This document shows positions 55,595-63,910 of a DNA stretch of 64,000 bases, piece after piece. The DNA is from Rhodospirillaceae bacterium (GTDB taxonomy: Bacteria; Pseudomonadota; Alphaproteobacteria; DSM-16000; Inquilinaceae). The first letter of the stretch is position 1. Every line of letters starts with the position of its first letter. The notes below the pieces were generated by a model. The model had not been told where the DNA came from, did no database searches, and was given only the letters and a program-made list of their open reading frames with translations. Position numbers and translations under genes: made by a program. Location of the stretch: positions 663,501-727,500 of the forward strand of contig JACKIH010000003.1 in assembly GCA_020638575.1 (NCBI GenBank). The letters run 5' to 3'.

Positions 55595-56099
55595 CGGAGG
55601 CCGCGGTATCGGCCGGCGCCAGATCGTCGCGCACGCGGCGGGCGATCTTGTCGAGCACCGCGTTCACCATGCCCGGCTCACGCCCGGCAAAGAAGGCATG
55701 GGTGAGATCTACATAATCCTTGATGACGACGCGGGTGGGCGGCTCGGCTGAGTCGAGCAGCTCAAAGCAGCCGGCGCGCAGGATCGCCACCAGCAGCGTT
55801 TCCAGCCGGTCGCGCGACCACGATCCCGCCAGCGCCCCGTCGACCAGCCCATCCAGGTCGGCCCGGCGGGCATGGACGCCGCGGACGATGCGGGCGAACA
55901 GCGGCCGGTCCGGTGGCACCAGTTCCTGGTCGTCGAGCGCACCGGCAAAGCGATGGTGGATGCCCTCGGCGATGATGCGCTCAACCGGCGTGCCTGCGAT
56001 GGCGTGCTGGTAAAGCGCCTGCACCGCCGCCAGCCGTGCGGTGCTGCGGCTGGCATGTCCGGTGGCACCGGAGTCGGCGGGACTGTCCGGATCGGCCAT
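55587..56099 (-). CDS. nusB: Transcription antitermination factor NusB
   Basis: Binds boxA RNA with NusE to support antitermination of rRNA operons. The 170-aa protein has RSTARLAAVQALYQHAIAGT at the N terminus and RLETLLVAILRAGCFELLDS, then VVIKDYVDLTHAFFAGREPG and VNAVLDKIARRVR. It starts 5 bp after the ribH stop; the ribH-nusB pairing is very common. Confidence 0.97.
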   Translation of the reverse strand: MADPDSPADSGATGHASRSTARLAAVQALYQHAIAGTPVERIIAEGIHHRFAGALDDQELVPPDRPLFARIVRGVHARRADLDGLVDGALAGSWSRDRLETLLVAILRAGCFELLDSAEPPTRVVIKDYVDLTHAFFAGREPGMVNAVLDKIARRVRDDLAPADTAASDG

Positions 56100-56104
56100 C
56101 GGGC

Positions 56105-56608
56105 TCAGCCGTCCGCCAGCCCGAACTTGCGGCGCAGCGCCAGCATGGCAAGGCACGCCTCCGCGGCGTCGCGCCCCTTGTTCTTCTTGTCCACCGCAGC
56201 GCGGGTCCAGGCCTGCTCGCGGGTCTCGCAGGTGAGGATGCCGTAGCCGATGGGCACCTGTTCGCACAGCGCGATGTCCTGCAGCCCGCGGGCGCTTTCC
56301 ACGCACACATAATCGTAGTGCGTGGTCTCGCCGCGGATCACGCAGCCGAGCGCGACGAAGCCGTCGTAGCGGGTGGTCAGGTGGCCGTGGCGCTGGCCCT
56401 CGATGGCCATGGCGACGGCCGCCGGGATTTCGAAGGCGCCCGGCACCGTGACCGTTTCGTGGGTGGCCCCCGCGGCGTCGAGCGCCTGCCGGGCGCCGCG
56501 GCCCAACTCGTCGGCGATATCGCTGTAGAACCTCGCTTCGACGATCAGGATGTGAGGGCTCGACATGGCCGCAATCGCCGCTAGTTCGCTGAATTCGCTG
56601 GTTGTCAT
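56105..56608 (-). CDS. ribH: 6,7-dimethyl-8-ribityllumazine synthase
   Basis: Condenses the pyrimidine from RibD with dihydroxybutanone phosphate to form lumazine. The 167-aa protein has ILIVEARFYSDIADELGRGA, VTVPGAFEIPAAVAMAIEGQ, DGFVALGCVIRGETTHYDYV and GYGILTCETREQAWTRA; the conserved His in the ETTHYDYV segment is present. The ATG at 56608 overlaps the preceding gene by 4 bp; a shorter start at 56566 is possible. Confidence 0.96.
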   Translation of the reverse strand: MTTSEFSELAAIAAMSSPHILIVEARFYSDIADELGRGARQALDAAGATHETVTVPGAFEIPAAVAMAIEGQRHGHLTTRYDGFVALGCVIRGETTHYDYVCVESARGLQDIALCEQVPIGYGILTCETREQAWTRAAVDKKNKGRDAAEACLAMLALRRKFGLADG

Positions 56609-57747
56609 TCTGTCGTCTGCCGTGGGATCGGCCGCTGGTCAATGACGCTGAGCCCGTAGCCGTCGAGCCCAACGATGCTGCGCTGCGTGTTGGACAGCAA
56701 CACCATTTCGCGTACCCCCAGATCAAACAGGATCTGGGCACCGACGCCGTAGTCGCGGAGCTGCTGGCCGTCCGGCGTCCCGTCCAGGCGCCGTTGCAGG
56801 CGCCGTGTCAGCGCATCGGGGCTGGGCTCGCGCACCACCACCACGACGCCGCGCCCGGCCTCCGCGATCATCCGCATGGCCGCCTGCAGGTCGCCGCCGC
56901 GGCCGCTGTCGGCATCCTCCAGCACATCGTCGAGCACGTTGAGCGCGTGCATGCGCACCAGCACCGGGCCGGGGGCCGCCGGATCGCCCTTGATGAGGGC
57001 CAGGTGCTCGGCATAGACGGCGCGGTTGGCATAGACCCTCAGCGTCCAGTCGCCGCCGATACGGCTGGAGAACCGCGTCTCCATCAGCCGTTCCACCAGG
57101 GTTTCCCGGCGGCGGCGATAGGCGATCAGGTCGGCGATCGTGCCGATCTTCAGGCCGTGGTACTGGGCGAAGCTGATGAGGTCGGGCAGCCGCGCCATCG
57201 AGCCGTCGTCGTTCATGATCTCGCAGATCACGCCGGACGGGTTGAGGCCGGCCTGCCGCGCGATGTCCACCGCCGCCTCGGTATGCCCGGCGCGCACCAG
57301 GGTCCCGCCGTCGCGCGCCATCAGCGGGAAGACGTGGCCGGGCGTCGTCAGATCGCGGCGGTGCTTGTCGGGGTCGATGGCCACCTGAATGGTGCGCGCC
57401 CGATCGGCCGCCGAGATGCCGGTGGTCACCCCGTCGCGCGCTTCGATGGAGATGGTGAACGCCGTCTGGTGGCGGCTTTCGTTGGATTGGGGCAGCAGCG
57501 GCAGACCCAGCTCTTCGATGCGCTCGCGCGTCATCGCCAGGCAGATCAGCCCGCGGCCGTGCTTGGCCATGAAGTTGACGGCGTCGGGCGTGGCCATTTC
57601 CGCCGGGATCACCAGGTCGCCCTCGTTCTCCCGGTCCTCGTCGTCGATGAGGATGAACATGCGGCCGCGGCGCGCCTCCTCGATCACCTCCTCGGTGGTC
57701 GAAACGAAGGCGCGCAGGTCGTCCGGCGCCAGAACATCGGCGTTCAT
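56605..57747 (-). CDS. ribB: 3,4-dihydroxy-2-butanone-4-phosphate synthase with inactive GTP cyclohydrolase II-like domain (RibBX type)
   Basis: The N-terminal domain (about 1-205) is a complete RibB: ILIDDEDRENEGDLVIPAEM with the acidic loop, RHQTAFTISIEARDGVTTGI, and the PLMARDGGTLVRAGHTEAAV segment with the catalytic His and Glu. The C-terminal domain has the GTP cyclohydrolase II fold, but the zinc motif is lost: the stretch PVLVRMHALNVLDDVLEDAD (261-280) has Asn270 where the first Cys belongs, and the CDC pair further on is absent (DADSGRGGDL). It should therefore make only the dihydroxybutanone phosphate, as in RibBX proteins. A separate RibA would be needed elsewhere. Overlaps ribE and ribH by 4 bp each. 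Confidence 0.92.
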   Translation of the reverse strand: MNADVLAPDDLRAFVSTTEEVIEEARRGRMFILIDDEDRENEGDLVIPAEMATPDAVNFMAKHGRGLICLAMTRERIEELGLPLLPQSNESRHQTAFTISIEARDGVTTGISAADRARTIQVAIDPDKHRRDLTTPGHVFPLMARDGGTLVRAGHTEAAVDIARQAGLNPSGVICEIMNDDGSMARLPDLISFAQYHGLKIGTIADLIAYRRRRETLVERLMETRFSSRIGGDWTLRVYANRAVYAEHLALIKGDPAAPGPVLVRMHALNVLDDVLEDADSGRGGDLQAAMRMIAEAGRGVVVVVREPSPDALTRRLQRRLDGTPDGQQLRDYGVGAQILFDLGVREMVLLSNTQRSIVGLDGYGLSVIDQRPIPRQTTE

Positions 57748-58328
57748 CGCGCCAGACTCCTTTCGACGTAGCGTGCCAGCATATCCGCTTCCAGGTTCAC
57801 CGGGTCGCCGACCGCAAGGCCGCCCAGCGTCGTCTTCGTCCAGGTGTGCTCGATGATGTTGACGCCGAAGCGTGTGCCGTCGACGTCGTTGATGGTCAGC
57901 GAGACACCGTCTACGGCGATCGAGCCTTTCTCGGCAAGGTACCGCGCCATCTTGTCCGGGGCCGCGAACACCAGGCGGTGGCTGTCGCCCACCGCCTCCA
58001 GCGACACCAGCGTGCCCACCGCGTCCACATGACCGAACACGAAGTGACCGCCCAACTCATCGCCCACCCTGAGGGAGCGTTCCAGGTTGATCTGAGTGCC
58101 CGGCCGCCAGCGCCCCAGGGTGGTGCGCGCCAGCGTCTCCGCCGAGGCCACCACCGTGTAGCCGTCGGCAGCGATGTCGGCAACCGTCAGGCAGACGCCG
58201 GCATGGGCCACCGAGGCGCCCTCGGCCAGCGCGCCGGTGGCGAAGCCGGGGGCGATGCGGAAATGGGTGTCGCCGGCCTCGGTGCGGCTGCGCACCTCGC
58301 CGAAATGGGTGACAAGACCGGTGAACAT
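57744..58328 (-). CDS. ribE: Riboflavin synthase
   Basis: Dismutates two lumazine molecules to riboflavin. The 194-aa protein shows the internal duplication of two lumazine-binding barrels: MFTGLVTHFGEVRSRTEAGD starts the first and HFVFGHVDAVGTLVSLEAVG the second, with GVCLTVADI and GVSLTINDVDG as the paired motifs. The ATG at 58328 fits the universal MFTG start. Gap of 34 bp to ribD; 4-bp overlap with ribB. Confidence 0.96.
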   Translation of the reverse strand: MFTGLVTHFGEVRSRTEAGDTHFRIAPGFATGALAEGASVAHAGVCLTVADIAADGYTVVASAETLARTTLGRWRPGTQINLERSLRVGDELGGHFVFGHVDAVGTLVSLEAVGDSHRLVFAAPDKMARYLAEKGSIAVDGVSLTINDVDGTRFGVNIIEHTWTKTTLGGLAVGDPVNLEADMLARYVERSLAR

Positions 58329-58362
58329 GGGAGCAGATCCAGGATGCTTGGGGCGGGCCGGC

Positions 58363-59481
58363 TTACGCTGCGGTGAGGCGAAGATGCTCCATGACATCGT
58401 CGCCGATGGCCCGCATGTCCACCCGTTCGAAGCGGGCCAGGTCCGCGATCTGGTCCACCCCCAGCCCGGCCACCGCCGCCACCCCGTCATGGCCCATCAC
58501 CGTGGGCGCGCGGAACCACACCAGGTCGTCCACCAGGTCGCCGCGCAGCAGGGTTGCGGCGAGGCGGGCGCCGCCTTCCACGAGAACCCGCGTCAGGCCC
58601 CGTTCCGCCAGCCGGGCGAGCGCATCGCCCAGGTCCACCATGGCGTCAGCACCCGGCTTCGCCACCAGCACGTCGACACCGGCGCCGCGCAGGGCATCGG
58701 CCCGCTCCTTCTGGGCGGTCTCCAGGGTGACGATCCAGGTGGGCACGCTGCGCGCCGTGGCGACGATGCGGGCGGTGAGCGGCAGGCGCAGGTGACTGTC
58801 TACCACGATGCGCACGGGCGAGCGGTGGGCCAGCCCCGGCAGGCGGCAGGTCAGCTCCGGATCGTCGGCGATGGCCGTCAGGCTGCCCACCAGGATGGCA
58901 TCGGCCTGGGCGCGCAGGCCGTGGCCGAGGCGGCGCGCGTCCTCCCCGGTGATCCAGCGGCTGGCGCCGGTGTGGGTGGCGATGCGGCCGTCCAGTGTGG
59001 TGGCGAGCTTCAAGATCACATGAGGACGGCCGCGCAGCACGCGGGAAAGAAAGCCGGCATTGATCGCCGCCGCCCGCTCCGCGTCCTGCCCCACCGCCAC
59101 CGCGATGCCGGCCGCCCGCATGCGTTCGATGCCGCGGCCGGACACGCGCGGATCCGGATCGACCATGGAAACGACGCAGCGGGAAATGCCGGCGGCCACC
59201 AGGGCATCGGCGCACGGCCCGGTTTCCCCGGTGTGGCTGCACGGCTCCAGCGTCACATAGGCGGTAGACCCGCGGGCGCGCCCACCGGCCCGCGCCAACG
59301 CCACGGTCTCCGCATGGGGACGGCCGCCCGGCTGGGTATGGCCGCGGCCGACGATGCGGCCCTGCCCGTCCACCAGCACGCAGCCCACGGCCGGGTTGGG
59401 CCAGACCTGGCCGAGGCCGCGTTCGGCCAGCGCGCACGCGCCCGCCATGAACCGGGCATCGCTGGCGGCACTCGCCCCCAT
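58363..59481 (-). CDS. ribD: Bifunctional riboflavin biosynthesis protein RibD
   Basis: Deaminates and reduces the pyrimidine intermediate of riboflavin synthesis. The 372-aa protein has a cytidine-deaminase-like N domain with zinc ligands in GGRPHAETVALARAG (His-Ala-Glu) and TLEPCSHTGETGPCADALVA (the PCxxxGxxxxC motif), and a C-terminal reductase domain starting near LKLATTLDGRIATHTGASRW. It shares one base with the nrdR stop (TAATG). Confidence 0.97.
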   Translation of the reverse strand: MGASAASDARFMAGACALAERGLGQVWPNPAVGCVLVDGQGRIVGRGHTQPGGRPHAETVALARAGGRARGSTAYVTLEPCSHTGETGPCADALVAAGISRCVVSMVDPDPRVSGRGIERMRAAGIAVAVGQDAERAAAINAGFLSRVLRGRPHVILKLATTLDGRIATHTGASRWITGEDARRLGHGLRAQADAILVGSLTAIADDPELTCRLPGLAHRSPVRIVVDSHLRLPLTARIVATARSVPTWIVTLETAQKERADALRGAGVDVLVAKPGADAMVDLGDALARLAERGLTRVLVEGGARLAATLLRGDLVDDLVWFRAPTVMGHDGVAAVAGLGVDQIADLARFERVDMRAIGDDVMEHLRLTAA

Positions 59482-59939
59482 TAGTCAGTCTTTAGTTGAA
59501 GATTGCCCACGAAATCATTGAAATCACCGGGCTCTGCAAAATCCCGATAGACCGACGCGTAGCGCACATAGGCCACCTTATCGAGCGCCTCCAGGGCCTT
59601 CATGGTCATCTCGCCGATCGCCTTCGAGGGGATCTCCGTCTCTCCGGAGCTTTCTAGTTGGCGAACCATGGAGTTGACCACGCGTTCCACCCTCTCCGGC
59701 TCCACCGGCCGCTTGCGCAGCGCGATCTGCATGGAGCGGATCAGCTTGTCGCGGTCGAACGGCTCGCGGCTGCCGGTGGACTTCACCACCGTCAGCTCGC
59801 GCAGCTGGATGCGTTCGAAGGTGGTGAAGCGGGCTCCGCAGGCCGGGCAAAAGCGGCGCCGACGGATGGCGGAATTGTCCTCCGTCGGGCGCGAGTCCTT
59901 CACCTGGGTGTCGTCGTGACCACAGAACGGACAGCGCAT
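59481..59939 (-). CDS. nrdR: Transcriptional repressor NrdR
   Basis: Represses ribonucleotide reductase genes when dATP is abundant. The 152-aa protein begins MRCPFCGHDDTQVKDSRPTE with the CPFC and CPACGARFTTFERIQL zinc ribbon, then an ATP-cone domain (LTVVKSTGSREPFDRDKLIR). It sits between glyA and ribD, a common arrangement. Confidence 0.97.
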   Translation of the reverse strand: MRCPFCGHDDTQVKDSRPTEDNSAIRRRRFCPACGARFTTFERIQLRELTVVKSTGSREPFDRDKLIRSMQIALRKRPVEPERVERVVNSMVRQLESSGETEIPSKAIGEMTMKALEALDKVAYVRYASVYRDFAEPGDFNDFVGNLQLKTD

Positions 59940-59961
59940 TCTCTCCGGCCCCCGCGCCCGC

Positions 59962-61272
59962 TCAGAAGCCGGTATAGACGGGGAACTGCTGGCAGAGCGC
60001 CTGCACGCGCTGGCGCACGCCGGCTTCCACCGCCGCGTTGTCGTCGGGCGCGGCGGCCAAGCCGTCCAGCACCTCCACGATCAGCCGGCCGATTTCCGCG
60101 AACTCCTTTTCGCCGAAGCCGCGGGTGGTGCCGGCCGGCGAGCCGACGCGCAGGCCCGAGGTCACCATCGGCTTTTCCGGATCGAAGGGAATGCCGTTCT
60201 TGTTGCAGGTGATGCCGGCGCGCTCCAGGCTCTTCTCCGCCACGTTGCCGGTGAGTTTCTTCGGCCGCAGGTCGATCAGCGCCAGATGGGTGTCGGTGCC
60301 GCCGGACACGATGTCGAGCCCGCCCGCCTCCAGCGTTTCGGCCAGGATCTTGGCGTTGGCCACCACCTGGGCGGCGTAGTCCTTGAACTCCGGCCTCAGC
60401 GCCTCGCCGAAAGCCACCGCCTTGGCGGCGATCACATGCATCAGCGGCCCGCCCTGCAGGCCGGGGAACACCGCGGAGTTGATCTTCTTGCCCAACTCCG
60501 GGTCGTTGGACACCACCATGCCGCCACGCGGCCCGCGCAGGGTCTTGTGGGTGGTGGTGGACACCACATGGGCGTGGGGCAGTGGGCTCGGGTGCACGCC
60601 GGCCGCCACGAGGCCCGCAAAATGGGCCATGTCCACCAGCAGATGGGCGCCGACGCTGTCGGCGATCTCGCGGACCTTGGCGAAGTCGATGATGCGCGGG
60701 TAGGCCGAGCCGCCGGCGATGATGAGCTTGGGCTTGTGCTCGCCCGCCAGGTCGGCCAGCGCGTCGTAGTCGATGCGCCCGTCCTCCCGGCGCACGCCGT
60801 AGCCGATGGCGTTGAACCATTTGCCCGACTGGTTGGGCGGCGCCCCGTGGGTGAGGTGGCCGCCGGCCGACAGGCTCATGCCCAGCACGGTGTCGCCGGG
60901 CTTCAGGAGCGCCATGAACACCGCCTGGTTGGCCTGGGCGCCGGAATGGGGCTGCACGTTGGCGAATTCGCAGTCGAACAGCGCCTTGGCCCGCTCGCGC
61001 GCCAACTCCTCGGCTTCGTCCACGAACTCGCAGCCACCGTAGTAGCGCCGGCCGGGATAGCCTTCGGCGTATTTGTTGGTGAGCACCGAGCCCTGGGCTT
61101 CCAGCACCGCGCGGGAAACGATGTTCTCGCTGGCGATCAACTCGATCTGCTCCTGCTGGCGGCCGAGTTCCCGCCGGATGGCGCCGAACAGTTCGGGATC
61201 GCGGTCACCCAGGCTTTCTTCGAAGAAGGCCGAGGCGGCGTCCGGCTGGTGCAGGGCGGTGACAGTCGACAT
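59962..61272 (-). CDS. glyA: Serine hydroxymethyltransferase
   Basis: Interconverts serine and glycine with tetrahydrofolate, the main one-carbon source. The 436-aa protein has the PLP lysine in VVSTTTHKTLRGPRGGMVVS, and QIELIASENIVSRAVLEAQG, NKYAEGYPGRRYYGGCEFVD and LVDMAHFAGLVAAGVHPSPL. The ATG at 61272 begins MSTVTALHQPD. It lies 58 bp after rpiB on the same strand. Confidence 0.97.
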   Translation of the reverse strand: MSTVTALHQPDAASAFFEESLGDRDPELFGAIRRELGRQQEQIELIASENIVSRAVLEAQGSVLTNKYAEGYPGRRYYGGCEFVDEAEELARERAKALFDCEFANVQPHSGAQANQAVFMALLKPGDTVLGMSLSAGGHLTHGAPPNQSGKWFNAIGYGVRREDGRIDYDALADLAGEHKPKLIIAGGSAYPRIIDFAKVREIADSVGAHLLVDMAHFAGLVAAGVHPSPLPHAHVVSTTTHKTLRGPRGGMVVSNDPELGKKINSAVFPGLQGGPLMHVIAAKAVAFGEALRPEFKDYAAQVVANAKILAETLEAGGLDIVSGGTDTHLALIDLRPKKLTGNVAEKSLERAGITCNKNGIPFDPEKPMVTSGLRVGSPAGTTRGFGEKEFAEIGRLIVEVLDGLAAAPDDNAAVEAGVRQRVQALCQQFPVYTGF

Positions 61273-61330
61273 GCTCAAGGACCCTCTGGTTGATGGACGC
61301 AGGCCCCGCTGACGGGCGCCCCGCGCCGGC

Positions 61331-61756
61331 TCAAAGCTTGGCGACCCGCCGTTCGTGGCGGCCGCCCTCAAATGGTGTCACCAGGAACGCCGCCAGACTG
61401 TCCCTGGCCACGGCCTCGCCGATCACGCGGGCGCCGAAGGCAATCACATTGGCGTTGTTGTGCTGGCGCGCGAGCCGCGCCCCGGTGACGTCGTGGCACA
61501 GCGCGGCGCGCACCGCACGGTGGCGGTTCGCCGCAATGGAAATACCGATACCGGTGCCGCAGATGGCAACACCGCGTTCGGCCCGGCCCGCCGCGATGGC
61601 CTCGGCCAGGGCAAAGCCGAAATCCGGGTAGTCGACACTCACCACCGGCGAGTCGGCGCCCAGATCGAGCACCTGGAATCCCTGCTCGCGCAGATAGGCC
61701 GACAGCACCTGCTTCAGGGAATAGCCCGCATGGTCGGAAGCGATGGCGATCGGCAT
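61331..61756 (-). CDS. rpiB: Ribose 5-phosphate isomerase B
   Basis: Interconverts ribose 5-phosphate and ribulose 5-phosphate; the same family includes allose-6-phosphate isomerase. The 141-aa protein starts MPIAIASDHAGYSLKQVLSA and has GVAICGTGIGISIAANRHRA with the catalytic Cys, and ARQHNNANVIAFGARVIGEA. It appears to be the first gene of the long operon that follows through glyA and the riboflavin genes. Confidence 0.95.
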   Translation of the reverse strand: MPIAIASDHAGYSLKQVLSAYLREQGFQVLDLGADSPVVSVDYPDFGFALAEAIAAGRAERGVAICGTGIGISIAANRHRAVRAALCHDVTGARLARQHNNANVIAFGARVIGEAVARDSLAAFLVTPFEGGRHERRVAKL

Positions 61757-61915
61757 GTCGGGTTGGCTGCGCGCGCTGGGGTCATCGACGGTCCTGGGGA
61801 GGGTGCCCCAAGTATGCCCCCAGGACAAGGCCGCACCCCAACCGATTGCGTGATCCACCAGTGGGAGGCTGGCATGCCGCCTGCCCTTTCGCCCCGCGGG
61901 CGGGCAGATGCGGCG

Positions 61916-62161
61916 TCAGACGGTCAGCCCGCGGCGCGGCGGCTGCCCGGGCCTGGCGGCCGCGCCGGTCTCGCGCACCCCGGCCCGCTTGTTCATGACG
62001 TAGCTGAGCTTGGCCAGGGCGATGGCCTTGAGCTGGTCTTCGGTGGCGTCGATGGGGCCTTGGATCACCACCTCGGTGCCGGTCGCCACATCGATGGCGC
62101 ACACCCGCATCACCCGCCCCATGGGTGTGTATTCCAGGATCACTTCGCCGGGCTGGGCCAC
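61916..62161 (-). CDS. DUF6898-like small protein
   Basis: An 81-aa protein with no signal peptide or membrane segment. The pattern MAQPGEVILEYTPMGRVMRV then AIDVATGTEVVIQGPIDATE, and KAIALAKLSYVMNKRAG, fits small alphaproteobacterial DUF6898 proteins by memory, not by search. The start is GTG at 62161; no earlier ATG is in frame. It lies 48 bp after the MarR gene and is probably cotranscribed with it. Confidence 0.65.
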   Translation of the reverse strand: MAQPGEVILEYTPMGRVMRVCAIDVATGTEVVIQGPIDATEDQLKAIALAKLSYVMNKRAGVRETGAAARPGQPPRRGLTV

Positions 62162-62209
62162 CGGGCGGCCTCGCGCGCTAAGATCCGGCGATGCCCGGCG
62201 CCCGCGGGC

Positions 62210-62677
62210 TCACGAATGGCCCCCGCCGAGCTGGTAGGCGATGCGGGCGGCCCAGAACTGCTCCAACCGCACCATGTTGTCGTTGATGTCCTGCAGCTTC
62301 TCCGGCGTCATGTCGATGCCGGCGAGCGCCTCCACATGGCGTTGCAGCATGTCGCCCACCTTCTCGCACAGGGCCAGCCCCTTGGCCGTGACGCGCAAGC
62401 GGATGGAACGGCGGTCGTGCTGGCTGCGCTCCTGCGCCAGGTAACCGTTCTCCACCATCTTGCGCACGTTGTACGACACGTTCGAACCCAGGTAGTAGCC
62501 GCGCGCCGTCAACTCGCCGACGGTCAACTCGTCCTGACCAATATTGTACAAGATGAGTGCCTGGATATTGTTGACATCCTGCAAGCCCTGGCGATCGAGC
62601 TCAGCCTTCACCACCTCCAGGAAGTGCCGGTGCAATCGTTCGATCAAGAGAATGCTCTGATAGTACGGATGCCGCAC
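62210..62677 (-). CDS. MarR-family regulator, LdtR-like
   Basis: A 155-aa winged-helix regulator. MRHPYYQSILLIERLHRHFL, then QALILYNIGQDELTVGELTA, RGYYLGSNVSYNVRKMVENG and YLAQERSQHDRRSIRLRVTA give the MarR fold with recognition helix. The sequence is close to the LdtR group of alphaproteobacteria, which controls L,D-transpeptidase and stress genes; that assignment is by similarity of motifs. The GTG start at 62677 has an AGGAGG site 6 nt upstream, which fixes it. Confidence 0.9.
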   Translation of the reverse strand: MRHPYYQSILLIERLHRHFLEVVKAELDRQGLQDVNNIQALILYNIGQDELTVGELTARGYYLGSNVSYNVRKMVENGYLAQERSQHDRRSIRLRVTAKGLALCEKVGDMLQRHVEALAGIDMTPEKLQDINDNMVRLEQFWAARIAYQLGGGHS

Positions 62678-62809
62678 GCCTCACCTCCTGGTCCAGTCCG
62701 GGGGCCGGCGCCTGCGCCGGGTGCCGCCGGACCAACAGTCAAACAAATCAACAGGATTCACGACAAATGTAAAGGATTCTAAGGATATCACGAGGATCGA
62801 AACACTTCG

Positions 62810-63910
62810 TTAATTCACCACAAGATCTTCGAAGTCGCCGGCTGCGAACGCCGCGGCGATGTCGCGCTCGGTGACGCTGGGCAAATCGGCCGGCTGCCAG
62901 CGCGGCTTCTTGTCCTTGTCGATCAGCAGGGCGCGGATGCCCTCGAAGAAATCGGTGCGGGCCATGCAGCTCTGCATCAGCCGGTATTCCATGGTCACGC
63001 AGTCGCTGTAGGCCATGTCGGCACCCCGCGTCAGCGCCTCCAATGCCAGCTTCAAGCTGGTGGGAGACATGCGGCGCATGGCGGCGGCGGCCTTGTGCGC
63101 GTCCTCCTCCGCGCTGGCATCCAGGGCGTCCAGGATCGCCTCGACGGTGGGGTGGCCGAAAGCCGCATCCACCCAGGGCCGCGACACCGCCAGTTCGGCC
63201 GGTCCCAGGTCGACGGCGAAACCCGCCAGCACGCCGTCGACGACGCCGTGGGCCGGCCCCTGCGACCAGTCCGCCGTCGTCAGGGCGTCCAGCACCGCGC
63301 CCATGCGGTCGCCCGAAACGGCGTGGGTGCCGTAGCCCACATACATGCCGTCCGGCCCGTCGCAGCGATGCGCCGTCAGCCCCAGGAAACGGCCCACCCG
63401 GCCGGGGCAGCGCGGCAGGAACCAGGTGCCGCCGACATCGGGGAACAGGCCGATCCCCACCTCCGGCATGGCGAAGGTGGTGCGCTCGGTCACCACTCGG
63501 TGGGAGCCGTGCACCGACAGCCCGAAGCCGCCGCCCATGGAGATGCCGTTGACCAGCGACACATAGGGCTTGGGAAAGGTGTGGATCTGGTGGTTGAGGC
63601 TGTATTCGCCGATGAAGAAGCTGTGGGTCAGGCCAAATCCGGCACCGGCCTTGTGGGCCAGGCCATCCTGGTAGATGGCGATAACGTCGCCGCCGGCGCA
63701 GAACGCCCGCTCGCCGGCCCCGTGGATGGCGACTGCCGCAATCGCATCGTCCGCCGCCCAGTCGGCGAGCTGCGGGCGCAGCCGGTCGATCATCGGCAGG
63801 GTCAACGCATTGAGCGCCTTCGGCCGGTCGAGCGTGATCACGCCGAGCCGCCCCACCACGTCGAAGCCGACGCCGATGCCTTCGTCCTGTCCGTCCGTCC
63901 TGTCGGTCAT
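62810..63910 (-). CDS. 3-hydroxyisobutyryl-CoA hydrolase-like enoyl-CoA hydratase family protein
   Basis: A 366-aa crotonase-family enzyme. GRLGVITLDRPKALNALTLP, GAGERAFCAGGDVIAIYQDG, VNGISMGGGFGLSVHGSHRV and FAMPEVGIGLFPDVGGTWFL match the hydrolase subfamily of valine degradation, including Glu and Asp in the EVGIGLFPD segment; the length also favours hydrolase (about 350-380 aa) over simple hydratases (about 260). The ATG at 63910 is chosen over a TTG at 63937. No other valine-pathway gene is in the window. Confidence 0.9.
   Translation of the reverse strand: MTDRTDGQDEGIGVGFDVVGRLGVITLDRPKALNALTLPMIDRLRPQLADWAADDAIAAVAIHGAGERAFCAGGDVIAIYQDGLAHKAGAGFGLTHSFFIGEYSLNHQIHTFPKPYVSLVNGISMGGGFGLSVHGSHRVVTERTTFAMPEVGIGLFPDVGGTWFLPRCPGRVGRFLGLTAHRCDGPDGMYVGYGTHAVSGDRMGAVLDALTTADWSQGPAHGVVDGVLAGFAVDLGPAELAVSRPWVDAAFGHPTVEAILDALDASAEEDAHKAAAAMRRMSPTSLKLALEALTRGADMAYSDCVTMEYRLMQSCMARTDFFEGIRALLIDKDKKPRWQPADLPSVTERDIAAAFAAGDFEDLVVN

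Noticed and set aside
56605..57747. Annotation as bifunctional RibBA
   Set aside because: The GTP cyclohydrolase II zinc cysteines are missing, so only the RibB activity is supported.
59482..61330. FMN riboswitch before the riboflavin genes
   Set aside because: ribD overlaps nrdR by one base and no long leader is present anywhere from ribD to ribH, so there is no room for this element.
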